From assembly GCF_030068545.1 (NCBI RefSeq), contig NZ_JASJOR010000005.1:306056-370055 (forward strand): a stretch of DNA of 64,000 bases. Reading direction: 5' to 3'. Source of the DNA: Xanthocytophaga flava. GTDB lineage: Bacteria; Bacteroidota; Bacteroidia; Cytophagales; 172606-1. Under the pieces are notes generated by a model. It worked only from the letters and a program-made list of their open reading frames with translations, did not search any database and was not told where the DNA came from. Made by a program: the position numbers and the translations under genes. Each line of letters opens with the position of its first letter. Within the stretch, counting starts at the first letter, position 1. Shown here in pieces: positions 55,272 to 62,595 of this stretch.

Positions 55272-56330
55272 TTAGACCGCTTCCCGCTGAAACCCAATCA
55301 CACGGAAAGGTTCTTTAGATCGGAACTTCTTAGCCTGTGGATTGGTAATTTCGGCAATGGTCATTGGTTCTGAAATCAATCGGTTGTAACCCAGATGTTC
55401 TGATAATGCACGGGATTTCTCTACAGATAATTTATTGAATTCATACTTTGCAATCAAACGTCCTTCCCGAAGAAGAGCATTATCAACTACTGAAAGTGCA
55501 CTGTTAAAGGTACAAATGATCTGCACATTCAGGCAATCTGCCAATAAGCCATCTGTGAGATTCAACAAATTAGAGACTGCTGAATTGCTATCTGCCTGAC
55601 GATCCTTGATTACATTTTCTGCATCTTCAATGATGAGTACACAATCTGGATTGTCAATCAACATATCAATAAGTTCCGGATTGACAATGTTGGTGGCTAC
55701 GTCTGGTGAAACAAAGATTACTTTCTTCTTGAGTTTACCAATCAGATAACGCAGATAGGTTGTTTTACCTGTTCCGGGTAAGCCATGCAATAATACAATT
55801 CCTTTGTCTTTCTGCTTGTTTAACCGTTTACGAATGTGTTCATCTATTTCCTGAAAGTCATCCTCGTAATACAAACCCAGGTTGAGGCGAGTCTTTTTTA
55901 CCTCCATGCTTTTTAGTTCAAGACCATAGCTGCCCCGCACTATAATATTGATTTCAAACTCAGATTTCTTTTCAACCTCCTTGAATTTACTCAGCTCCTG
56001 AACCAACTGATGTGCCTCCTCCTGGTTTTCTGTTAAGTACAGTACCTTACAATAGTTGTTATACAACTCAACAATGCATTTCGTTGAAAGTATAATAAAC
56101 GTCTCACTATGCTCAACCTTCTTTTTTTGATGATTAAAGCCACTATATTGAAATGTATCCTGTATCAGATCCTTGTATTTTTCCTGAATATAGGCATAGG
56201 CTTTTTCAACGTTGATCTGATTAAGCCAGATAATGCAGGGAATCTTCTGAAAAGTATGTAGAAAGAATGTGCGGCTTTCCAGGTAGCGATTTCCGAATAC
56301 ATTGTCTGTATCCTGTATTTTTACTTGCAT
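55272..56330 (-). CDS. AAA+ ATPase of the RNA-repair island
   Basis: The 352-residue product has an N-terminal domain of about 165 residues without a known motif. A single AAA+ module follows: Walker A LHGLPGTGKTTYL (about 190), Walker B CVLIIEDAENV (about 235), a sensor-1-like CTFNS, and the arginine-finger region LLREGRLIAKYEF. The AAA part resembles BCS1/proteasome-type ATPases that remodel proteins. Its start is 6 bases after the stop of the PARG-like gene, so the pair is translationally close. It may remodel a repair or toxin complex; the substrate is not known. Confidence 0.82.
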   Translation of the reverse strand: MQVKIQDTDNVFGNRYLESRTFFLHTFQKIPCIIWLNQINVEKAYAYIQEKYKDLIQDTFQYSGFNHQKKKVEHSETFIILSTKCIVELYNNYCKVLYLTENQEEAHQLVQELSKFKEVEKKSEFEINIIVRGSYGLELKSMEVKKTRLNLGLYYEDDFQEIDEHIRKRLNKQKDKGIVLLHGLPGTGKTTYLRYLIGKLKKKVIFVSPDVATNIVNPELIDMLIDNPDCVLIIEDAENVIKDRQADSNSAVSNLLNLTDGLLADCLNVQIICTFNSALSVVDNALLREGRLIAKYEFNKLSVEKSRALSEHLGYNRLISEPMTIAEITNPQAKKFRSKEPFRVIGFQREAV

Positions 56331-56336
56331 AGTGTG

Positions 56337-57200
56337 TTAGATTTTGGGTTGTAAGAATACTTTACGAAAAGATTCAATAGTTGTTTCCTTTTCTGAACGA
56401 TCCCAGACTGCAAATAGTATTTTTTCAAAAACATTCTGAAATACCGGATTATCCATTAGGTGATACCGAAAATATTCGGCTACATCTGCCGGGTTATTTC
56501 TAAATACTCCGCAGCCCCATGCTCCCAATACAAGTGCCCGATAGCCATGAATCATAGCTAATGAGAGTACCTTTTCTGTGCGGGCCAGCATGACAGATGG
56601 AATAGACTCCTGATCGTCAATGTCGGAGCGCTGCATCACAACTCCGGCATTGACAGCTGGTGCAGTGATAAATGAAACTGTATAAGGTGTATCCAGTAAC
56701 TCATCTTCATCATCCCGAAACACAGGCACATTAGGAGAGTAAATCATATGATCGGTATACAGGCATGACTCCAGACCCCGATTTGTCTCATACATATCCC
56801 AATGTGCTGTTTGTGTCAGATATAATCCTGATGCCCTTGCCAGACTTTCTTCCTGTGCCTGTGCACCATTCTGAAAACCTCCGCCTGGATTTTTGGCTGA
56901 TGCAAAGTTCAGTGCCAGTACTTTTTCAAATCCCTCATTTTTGAGCGCTTGTGCTGCATATAGAGTAGTCTCATTGATTACTTCGATTGCTGTTTGTTTC
57001 TCTTCACGACGCACTATCTGATCTCGCTTGTTAAATACATCAGCAAACATCTCTGGCTTGTAATGAACAGAATCTTTGACCGCTTTCTGCTGTATGGCTG
57101 CTACGGATACTTTTTGATTTTTCTTATTTATATAGAATCCCTGATCCAGAATGCGTAGTGTATCTCTGGCAGTGGACGCATTTTTACTTTTCTTACTCAT
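56337..57200 (-). CDS. TIGR02452 family PARG-like protein
   Basis: This microbial poly(ADP-ribose) glycohydrolase-like protein is predicted to remove ADP-ribose from proteins or nucleic acids. The 287-residue product has an N-terminal DUF2263-type region (about 1-100). It then carries LNFASAKNPGGGF followed by AQAQEESLARAS. Together these give the PARG signature GGG-x7-QEE, with the catalytic Glu pair intact. LVLGAWGCGVFRNNPADVAEYFRYHL is the second family block, of macrodomain type. It follows a 210-base gap with a strong RNA structure and precedes the AAA+ gene. Confidence 0.9.
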   Translation of the reverse strand: MSKKSKNASTARDTLRILDQGFYINKKNQKVSVAAIQQKAVKDSVHYKPEMFADVFNKRDQIVRREEKQTAIEVINETTLYAAQALKNEGFEKVLALNFASAKNPGGGFQNGAQAQEESLARASGLYLTQTAHWDMYETNRGLESCLYTDHMIYSPNVPVFRDDEDELLDTPYTVSFITAPAVNAGVVMQRSDIDDQESIPSVMLARTEKVLSLAMIHGYRALVLGAWGCGVFRNNPADVAEYFRYHLMDNPVFQNVFEKILFAVWDRSEKETTIESFRKVFLQPKI

Positions 57201-57219
57201 ATAGTTTAAGGAGTATTAA

Positions 57220-57248
57220 AAGCATACAAGATGAAAATCTGTATGCTT
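57220..57248 (-). repeat. Small hairpin before the PARG-like gene
   Basis: A perfect 9-bp inverted repeat (57220-57228 and 57240-57248) with an 11-nt loop ends 20 bases upstream of the ATG at 57200, close enough to affect translation. Confidence 0.6.
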
Positions 57249-57257
57249 CTAGTGGCG

Positions 57258-57383
57258 GTCTAAAATTATTTTTAAAGGCTGAAAAGGTAGGTTTTAGGCT
57301 GCACCTTCGCCTATTTTTCGGCTCATAGCCTAATAGGTTCGCTCTAAAATCTACCTTTCCGCTTCTTTATAAATAATTTAGAC
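57258..57383 (-). repeat. 126-bp imperfect palindrome with nested hairpin
   Basis: Arms of about 42 bases (57258-57299 and 57342-57383) are inverted copies with a few mismatches and one gap. Both arms carry GTCTAAA-TTATTT at the outside and AAAGGTAG-TTTTAG inside. The loop holds a nested pair, TTAGGCT at 57294-57300 and AGCCTAA at 57327-57333. It fills the gap between two genes of the RNA-repair island. It could be a small mobile palindromic element or a structured RNA in the operon transcript. Confidence 0.7.
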
Positions 57384-57410
57384 ATCCTCTTATCGTGATG
57401 TGTTTTTCTC

Positions 57411-57902
57411 TTACTCTTCTTTCCAAACCGCCAGACATTTCTTTTCCTGCCAAAATTGTTCAAGTGTCAGGGTAGGAGACAGGCTGCATTGAATATGTAA
57501 AGGACTCAGACGAATACTGATGACATGTGATGCCTGACCCTGCCAGGAGCCGATATCTACAATTTCAGTGCCGGATAACTGCAACTGGTTTCGTTTCAGA
57601 TACTCCATAACAGCAGGTACTTGTAAGTCTACTCCTGTCGTTGCTTCTGCATGTGGGTTACGAAGCTTTTTAGCTGTTCTCACTAGTTCTACAAGATCTT
57701 CCGGATGATTTTGAAAGTGTGATGCATAACTCTGATAGTATATCTTCTCAAAAGCTTCTTCCTGGTCTATAAATACACCATCTAGTATATAGCCAGTGTC
57801 CCAATTGCCTTCTCCATATTTTTTATCCCACTCACGTTGGCGGGCCTGTCGTTGCTTTATACTTCCGGCCCTGCCAATTTTGCGTTCAATAACTGTCCAC
57901 AT
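57411..57902 (-). CDS. Conserved unknown protein adjoining kptA
   Basis: The 163-residue product begins with a basic, Arg/Gln-rich segment (IERKIGRAGSIKQRQARQREWDKKYGEGNW). An acidic helix (DQEEAFEKIYYQSYASHF) and LRNPHAEATTGVDLQVPAVMEYL follow. The core strand GTEIVDIGSWQGQASHVISIRLSPL precedes a C-terminal LTLEQFWQEKKCLAVWK. No catalytic motif of a named family is clear. It overlaps the kptA stop by one base (TAATG-type junction), so the two proteins are made together and probably act together. Confidence 0.75.
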   Translation of the reverse strand: MWTVIERKIGRAGSIKQRQARQREWDKKYGEGNWDTGYILDGVFIDQEEAFEKIYYQSYASHFQNHPEDLVELVRTAKKLRNPHAEATTGVDLQVPAVMEYLKRNQLQLSGTEIVDIGSWQGQASHVISIRLSPLHIQCSLSPTLTLEQFWQEKKCLAVWKEE

Positions 57903-58453
57903 TAGTGAGGTAAAATAATATAGTCAACAGGTACCTCATTGGTTAGCCATACACCATTAGCTGACTTATAGAATACCTTTCCATCCTGATGCATTTCCAA
58001 TGCTTTGATAGGTAATACTACAGGAACACCATGTCTGGCACCCACATTTTTAGCTGTATCTACATCTGGTGATAAATGCACATGATGTCGACTACGTTTC
58101 GCCAGACCTGATTTTCGAATAGATGGCAGATTAGAAGCTGCTGTGCCATGATACAGAAACTCAGGTGGTGTCTGTGCCTCATAGCCCAGATCAACATGTA
58201 CCGAATGTCCCTGACTAGCCCGGATCATCGATCCATCTGCACTAAAGGCAAAACGTTGCTTGTCGTTGTTGGCTACTACTTGTTTTAGTTTTTCGAGTGT
58301 CAGTTTGATCTGGCTGTAGGCATTGAACTGATGAATTAGTTCGTCTACTCCTACATAGCCGTTTTCGTCAAGAATGATACCCATTTCATCTGGACGGTGT
58401 CTCAGTACATAACTGAGAGTTTTACTTATTTTAAATTCTTCTTTAGATGACAT
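57902..58453 (-). CDS. kptA: RNA 2'-phosphotransferase KptA/Tpt1
   Basis: KptA removes an internal 2'-phosphate from RNA using NAD+, releasing ADP-ribose 1'',2''-cyclic phosphate. Some members also ADP-ribosylate RNA 5'-phosphate ends. The 183-residue product has the N-terminal winged helix (ISKTLSYVLRHRPDEMGIILDENGYVGVDELI). The ART-like catalytic half carries RFAFSADGSMIRASQGHSVHVDL, the NAD-site LYHGTAASNLPSIRKSGL, and HHVHLSPDVDTAKNVGARHG. The conserved Arg/His set is intact, and the length is normal. Confidence 0.95.
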   Translation of the reverse strand: MSSKEEFKISKTLSYVLRHRPDEMGIILDENGYVGVDELIHQFNAYSQIKLTLEKLKQVVANNDKQRFAFSADGSMIRASQGHSVHVDLGYEAQTPPEFLYHGTAASNLPSIRKSGLAKRSRHHVHLSPDVDTAKNVGARHGVPVVLPIKALEMHQDGKVFYKSANGVWLTNEVPVDYIILPH

Positions 58454-58513
58454 AATTGTATAATGTTAGTAATATGTACCTCTTTATAAACCAGAGGCAT
58501 TGTTTGAGTCTGT

Positions 58514-59476
58514 CTATACCGGAATCTTTCGCATTTCCCTGACTTCTGACAATTGTTGCCGGTAATCATACAGACCTTGATTGAGCTGCCCACGTGTTTG
58601 TGAGTTAGCCATATAATTGTAGTACTTAAGATTGTGTACTACATTTTGTACCTGGTAGCACCAGTAAATAGACATCAGTGAATTAATCCAGAGTTCACTA
58701 CCACTGGTACGGAGGGTGCGGTGGAAGTCTCCGAATTTTCCTTCTATGGCACTAACGATAGAGTTAGATACAATGCTCTGACGTTCCATGTGCTGATTAA
58801 CATAGTTAACAGCAGACATATACTTTTCAACTTCCGGCATAGTAGGTAGTAAATGAAAACTTCCCAAGAAGCCACCTTCTGCGAGTATCTTTGAGGTATT
58901 TTCCAGAAAGCGGAAGTGTGAAACGCCATGAAAGCGATCCACTCCAAAGCCCAGACAAACCAGTAGTTTATTTTTAACAGACGTTTTGTTAACTGCTACC
59001 AGTGAACAACTGTCTTCCAGAGGTGTACCCAGCTCTTCCTCATCTCCAAACATCAAACTGTCGGTACCTCCATCTATCAGAATCACTGTATCGATGGAAT
59101 GTCTTTCTATAATCTGATCATAGATTTTCTTGGTTGGCTGCACACCTGAAAGCTCAAATGCATAGATGTTAACCTGTTCTTGTTGTTCAGTTAAAAACCA
59201 GTCTGCCAGGTATTTTTCAGGAAAGTAGTTGATCTGGTGGTTGTTCTTATCGCCTGCCTTAACCAAATAACACTGATCAAATACTTTCTCGGAGTTGGTC
59301 ATGGGTAAATACGTAAATGACAGATTTGCCAGATGCACTTCCTTTCCCATTGCTTTCAAAGCAAAATAAAGTGGCAAACCACAGTATATATCATATCCGC
59401 CTCCAGCTCCGACAAGTAAGATACTTTTGGAATTTTCAAGCGTTTTAAAAAGAGGTATTTCTGAAAGTTTGAACAT
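58514..59476 (-). CDS. DUF1152 family protein
   Basis: The 320-residue product has a Rossmann-like start, SILLVGAGGGYDIYCGLPLYFALKAMGKEVHLANLSFTYL. An acidic motif, DTVILIDGGTDSLMFGDEEELGTPLED, marks DUF1152, and NKLLVCLGFGVDRFHGVSHFRFLE follows. The Gly-rich loop and DGGTDS suggest that it binds or cleaves a nucleotide such as NAD or ADP-ribose. That is inference; no activity is established for this sequence. It sits between the kptA and ADP-ribosylglycohydrolase genes with short gaps. Confidence 0.82.
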   Translation of the reverse strand: MFKLSEIPLFKTLENSKSILLVGAGGGYDIYCGLPLYFALKAMGKEVHLANLSFTYLPMTNSEKVFDQCYLVKAGDKNNHQINYFPEKYLADWFLTEQQEQVNIYAFELSGVQPTKKIYDQIIERHSIDTVILIDGGTDSLMFGDEEELGTPLEDSCSLVAVNKTSVKNKLLVCLGFGVDRFHGVSHFRFLENTSKILAEGGFLGSFHLLPTMPEVEKYMSAVNYVNQHMERQSIVSNSIVSAIEGKFGDFHRTLRTSGSELWINSLMSIYWCYQVQNVVHNLKYYNYMANSQTRGQLNQGLYDYRQQLSEVREMRKIPV

Positions 59477-59497
59477 AGTTGTCGTATTTAAGAATAG

Positions 59498-60424
59498 TTA
59501 CAAAAAATGAAGGAATATACTATCATAAATGGATTCCGTTGCCTGAATCCATAGCTCAGGAATGGCTTGCTTACCAGCAGATAATGACACAATACTCCCT
59601 ACTATCGCACAGGTAGTATCTCGATCTCCCAATCCATTCACTGTAGTCCAGATAGCTTCTTCGTAATTATAGAGATGATGTGCTGTTACCCAAAGTGTAA
59701 AGGGAACCGTTTGCTGAACTGTGATATCCGAACCGTTACCCAATACTTCTACAATGGTTTGTATGTTTGTATTGGGCGATAGATGAATACCTCTTCTACT
59801 TCTGGATAATGTTTCACCTTCTGGTATATACTCACATACTTTTTCGATAAACTCCTGAGGCGATAATTGTACCTGAAACAACGATGCCTGGCAAGCTAAG
59901 GCGGCTGCAATACCTATCGCAATGGCGCCTGCCTGCCCCTCTGGGTGAGAATGAGTTACTTCTGCGGATAGACGTGCCTGTTCTGCTGCTTTGGGTAAAT
60001 CATCATAAAAGTAGGCACCAATTAAACCCGCACGCATTGCTGCTCCATTTCCCATTGAACCCATTCCATCAAATACAGAGGAAGAAACAATTTGCCAGTC
60101 ACTACCTGCACCTATTTGCCGTAATATACTATGGGCTGTTCCTCCGTATCCTCGCCGGTCATCTTTCTGGTAGTTATCTGCAAAAGTTTGGGCAAGAGCA
60201 TCCTGATTAATCTCTCCATACTGTTGCAGACTGGCATATACTCCCATTGCCATAACGGTATCATCCGTAAAATCCCAGGGAGCAGAAGGTATCCAGCGAT
60301 TAGTCAAATAAGTTTCAAGTTGACCAGGAGGTAGGAAAAACTTTTCTCCAAATGCATCTCCAACTGCCAGACCCAATAAGGATTGTTCTGAAAGTTGAAG
60401 TCGATGGGTATGTGTTGTTTTCAT
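59498..60424 (-). CDS. ADP-ribosylglycohydrolase (ARH/DraG family)
   Basis: This Mg2+-dependent hydrolase removes ADP-ribose from proteins or nucleic acid ends. The 308-residue all-helical product has the family start LSEQSLLGLAVGDAFGE. The first metal motif is DFTDDTVMAMGVYASLQ, then RRGYGGTAHSILRQIGAG, NGAAMRAGLIGAY and THSHPEGQAGAIAIGIAAALA. The second metal motif, LGDRDTTCAIVGSIV, keeps the two Asp/Thr ligands with Arg in between. Next to kptA it may reverse ADP-ribosylation of RNA. Confidence 0.93.
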   Translation of the reverse strand: MKTTHTHRLQLSEQSLLGLAVGDAFGEKFFLPPGQLETYLTNRWIPSAPWDFTDDTVMAMGVYASLQQYGEINQDALAQTFADNYQKDDRRGYGGTAHSILRQIGAGSDWQIVSSSVFDGMGSMGNGAAMRAGLIGAYFYDDLPKAAEQARLSAEVTHSHPEGQAGAIAIGIAAALACQASLFQVQLSPQEFIEKVCEYIPEGETLSRSRRGIHLSPNTNIQTIVEVLGNGSDITVQQTVPFTLWVTAHHLYNYEEAIWTTVNGLGDRDTTCAIVGSIVSLSAGKQAIPELWIQATESIYDSIFLHFL

Positions 60425-60449
60425 AGTTATAGTTGTAAATTACGAATAA

Positions 60450-60484
60450 TCCGGTCATTCAGGTTATTGACCCGAATGACCGGA
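60450..60484 (-). repeat. Hairpin directly after rtcB
   Basis: A perfect 11-bp inverted repeat (60450-60460 and 60474-60484) with a 13-nt loop starts 5 bases past the rtcB stop on the minus strand. No T run follows. It may protect or process the mRNA between rtcB and the next gene. Confidence 0.6.
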
Positions 60485-60488
60485 TAGA

Positions 60489-61946
60489 TTATCCTTCCCA
60501 ACCTTTGGTACGTTTATCCGGATCTGCCATACGTACGATCTTAGGTGTAAACCGAGCAAGTACTTCAACCAGATCATTCTGATAACTCATAACCTGATTA
60601 ATGTCTTTATACACCATAGGGGCTTCATCCAGATCTCCTCCAATCAGGGTCACTCCTTTATCTGCCAGTACTTGTTTGAGTTCTGGTCTGGTAATCGTTT
60701 TTAAGGCTTTGGAACGTGATAACAGTCTGCCTGCACCATGTGAAGCAGAACAGATCGATGAAGAATCTCCTTTGCCACGTACTACAAAACCGGGTTGTGT
60801 CATCGAACCAGGAATAATGCCCATTACACCTTTTCCTGCTGGGGTAGCTCCTTTGCGATGTACCATTACTTCCCGACCATCTGCCAGGGTCTCTTTCCAT
60901 GCAAAGTTGTGATGGTTCTCAATCATCGCTATAGGTTTGCTGCCAATAGCCTGTGCTAGCCGACGATGAATCTGATGATGACATGCAGAAGCATAGTCGC
61001 CTGCCAGGTTCATTCCAATCCAGTATTCCTGTCCTTCTTCTGTATTCAGATCTAGCCATGCCAGATGTTGTGCTTCTCGGGGAAGTTTCGTCTTCTCTGT
61101 AGCAATCTTTGAGTAATGAGTCGCAATATTAGCCCCAAATCCTCTCGATCCCGAGTGACTTAATAGAGCCAGATACTTGCCCTTCGGTAACTTCAACTCA
61201 GGTGTTTGCTCTGTAATATCCAGAATACCCCATTCTACAAAATGGTTTCCTGTACCGGAAGTACCCAATTGTTTTTCTGCCTTATAACGCAACTGTCTGA
61301 TCTGAGCAGTTGATTTCCATTCAGGCAAATCGAAAATGGTATCTGATAACTGGTCTCTATTTTCTCCATCCAGACCAAAGTAGGTATGATCTAACAGATG
61401 TTGTTTCAGTAGTTTTGTTTTCTGATCCAGAAAAATAGCATTAACGTCAAACACAGACAGACACATTCTACAGGCAATATCAACTCCTACTGCATAGGGA
61501 ATGATGATATTAGGTTCTGTAGCCAGTACCCCTCCAATAGGCAGTCCATATCCTGAGTGTGCATCAGGCATGAGTGCTCCTGCTACAGCTACAGGTAGTT
61601 GCATTGCTGCATTCATCTGATGTTTGGCGTCATCTGATATGTGCTCAGTTCCATAAATTGGATAAGCCAAGGTATCAGTCCGTAACTCAAACGTTTGTAC
61701 AATGGCCTGCGATTTTTTGAACAAAGATGCTCTGCTTTTTACTTCCTCTGCCAGTTCGGCAAACAATTCATTGGAGGTATAGCTATCCGGATTCTTTAAT
61801 AATTCTTTATAAAAAGCCAGTAAAGCTTCTTTGGTATAGGTTTTATTTTTAATCAGACTTTTGGCTAATCTGCCTGCTACTTCCAGCAAGGCTTCATCTT
61901 TAATACCAATTGCCTTTAATTCGTTATTGTTTAATTTATTGCTCAT
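60489..61946 (-). CDS. rtcB: RNA-splicing ligase RtcB
   Basis: RtcB joins RNA 2',3'-cyclic phosphate or 3'-phosphate ends to 5'-OH ends, using GTP and Mn2+. The 485-residue product has GVDIACRMCLSVF, the metal-binding Cys region (the usual form is GVDIGCGM, so this branch is divergent). TSGTGNHFVEWG, LLSHSGSRGFGANIATHY, MVHRKGATPAGKGVMGIIPGS and the guanylation-site region SASHGAGRLLSRSKAL follow. All the catalytic His/Asp/Cys blocks I can see are kept. Start-to-stop spacing to the preceding gene is 24 bases. Confidence 0.96.
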   Translation of the reverse strand: MSNKLNNNELKAIGIKDEALLEVAGRLAKSLIKNKTYTKEALLAFYKELLKNPDSYTSNELFAELAEEVKSRASLFKKSQAIVQTFELRTDTLAYPIYGTEHISDDAKHQMNAAMQLPVAVAGALMPDAHSGYGLPIGGVLATEPNIIIPYAVGVDIACRMCLSVFDVNAIFLDQKTKLLKQHLLDHTYFGLDGENRDQLSDTIFDLPEWKSTAQIRQLRYKAEKQLGTSGTGNHFVEWGILDITEQTPELKLPKGKYLALLSHSGSRGFGANIATHYSKIATEKTKLPREAQHLAWLDLNTEEGQEYWIGMNLAGDYASACHHQIHRRLAQAIGSKPIAMIENHHNFAWKETLADGREVMVHRKGATPAGKGVMGIIPGSMTQPGFVVRGKGDSSSICSASHGAGRLLSRSKALKTITRPELKQVLADKGVTLIGGDLDEAPMVYKDINQVMSYQNDLVEVLARFTPKIVRMADPDKRTKGWEG

Positions 61947-61970
61947 AAGATTACATGAACGAATCTATTT

Positions 61971-62414
61971 TTATTCGCTCAATGGTTTTATATCAGGCTC
62001 GACCCATTTCTTTCGGGCTTGTACTGAAAATACCTGCTCCCGACTGTAATAGTTAAGTGGGAGAGATGTTGGATATTTTTCTTCTACAAGTTGATTGGCC
62101 AGAGCCTCGATAGACGTTTCTAAAATATGTTTTTCCAGGAATCTTGCTACTACAGAAATCCAGAAAAGGGTTAGCGTTTCATGGTAGCCGGATGTATCAG
62201 TATTCTGACCTCCGGATGCTATATTGTATTTCTGTATACCTTCACAAATTCTGGGAATCGCCTCATCGCTGGAGTAGGACCACAGATACCACAATGCCAT
62301 CAGCAAGTGTGCTTCGTGTGTCCACTTTTCTTTCGGAAGCGTTCCACTCTCAAAGCCGTAAATCAACTCCCTGATATCTGCGGCGGTTAGTTGTGCTATA
62401 CCTTCTGTGGTCAT
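61971..62414 (-). CDS. Conserved His-rich helical protein upstream of rtcB
   Basis: The 147-residue product is mostly helical. It has the motifs EKWTHEAHLLMALWYL (H-x-x-H) and SGYHETLTLFWISVVA, which recur in a widespread bacterial family of unknown function that I recall but cannot name. The His pairs could bind a metal or nucleotide. It lies between the tRNA gene and rtcB in the same direction, 24 bases before rtcB, so it is very likely part of the repair operon. Confidence 0.7.
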   Translation of the reverse strand: MTTEGIAQLTAADIRELIYGFESGTLPKEKWTHEAHLLMALWYLWSYSSDEAIPRICEGIQKYNIASGGQNTDTSGYHETLTLFWISVVARFLEKHILETSIEALANQLVEEKYPTSLPLNYYSREQVFSVQARKKWVEPDIKPLSE

Positions 62415-62465
62415 TCTGAAATAAATGTTTTGCAGGTTTATGTATAATTAAATTGTGATTTACAT

Positions 62466-62540
62466 TGGTTACCCCGGAATGATTCGAACATTCATTTGTC
62501 GGGTAGAAGCCGACCGTCCTATCCCTTGGACGACAGGGCA
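62466..62540 (-). tRNA. tRNA-Arg (anticodon UCU) inside the RNA-repair island
   Basis: The 75-nt minus-strand sequence folds as a complete tRNA. It has a 7-bp acceptor stem (TGCCCTG with CGGGGTA, including two G-T pairs) and a 4-bp D stem (GTCC/GGAC) with loop AAGGGATA. The 5-bp anticodon stem (GTCGG/CCGAC) has loop CTTCTAC, so the anticodon is TCT at 62505-62507. A 4-nt variable loop is followed by a 5-bp T stem with loop TTCGAAT. A73 and CCA are encoded. A20 and C35, the main Arg identity bases, and an A15-U48 pair are present. It reads AGA codons. The acceptor starts U1-A72 next to G2-U71, so its end is weak. Confidence 0.92.
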
Positions 62541-62564
62541 ATGGTTTGAATTAGCTTAGTGTAA

Positions 62565-62589
62565 TCCCTGCTACACTAAGTAGCAGGGA
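62565..62589 (-). terminator. Hairpin between thg1-like gene and tRNA
   Basis: An 8-bp stem (62565-62572 and 62582-62589) with a 9-nt loop lies just past the thg1 stop and 24 bases before the tRNA 5' end on the minus strand. It has no T run. It could end the upstream mRNA or guide tRNA processing. Confidence 0.55.
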
Positions 62590-62595
62590 ATTTAA

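Noticed and set aside
62350..62541. 63-codon minus-strand reading frame over the tRNA
   Set aside because: It coincides with the tRNA gene and the start of the next gene in another frame; the tRNA fold explains the sequence.
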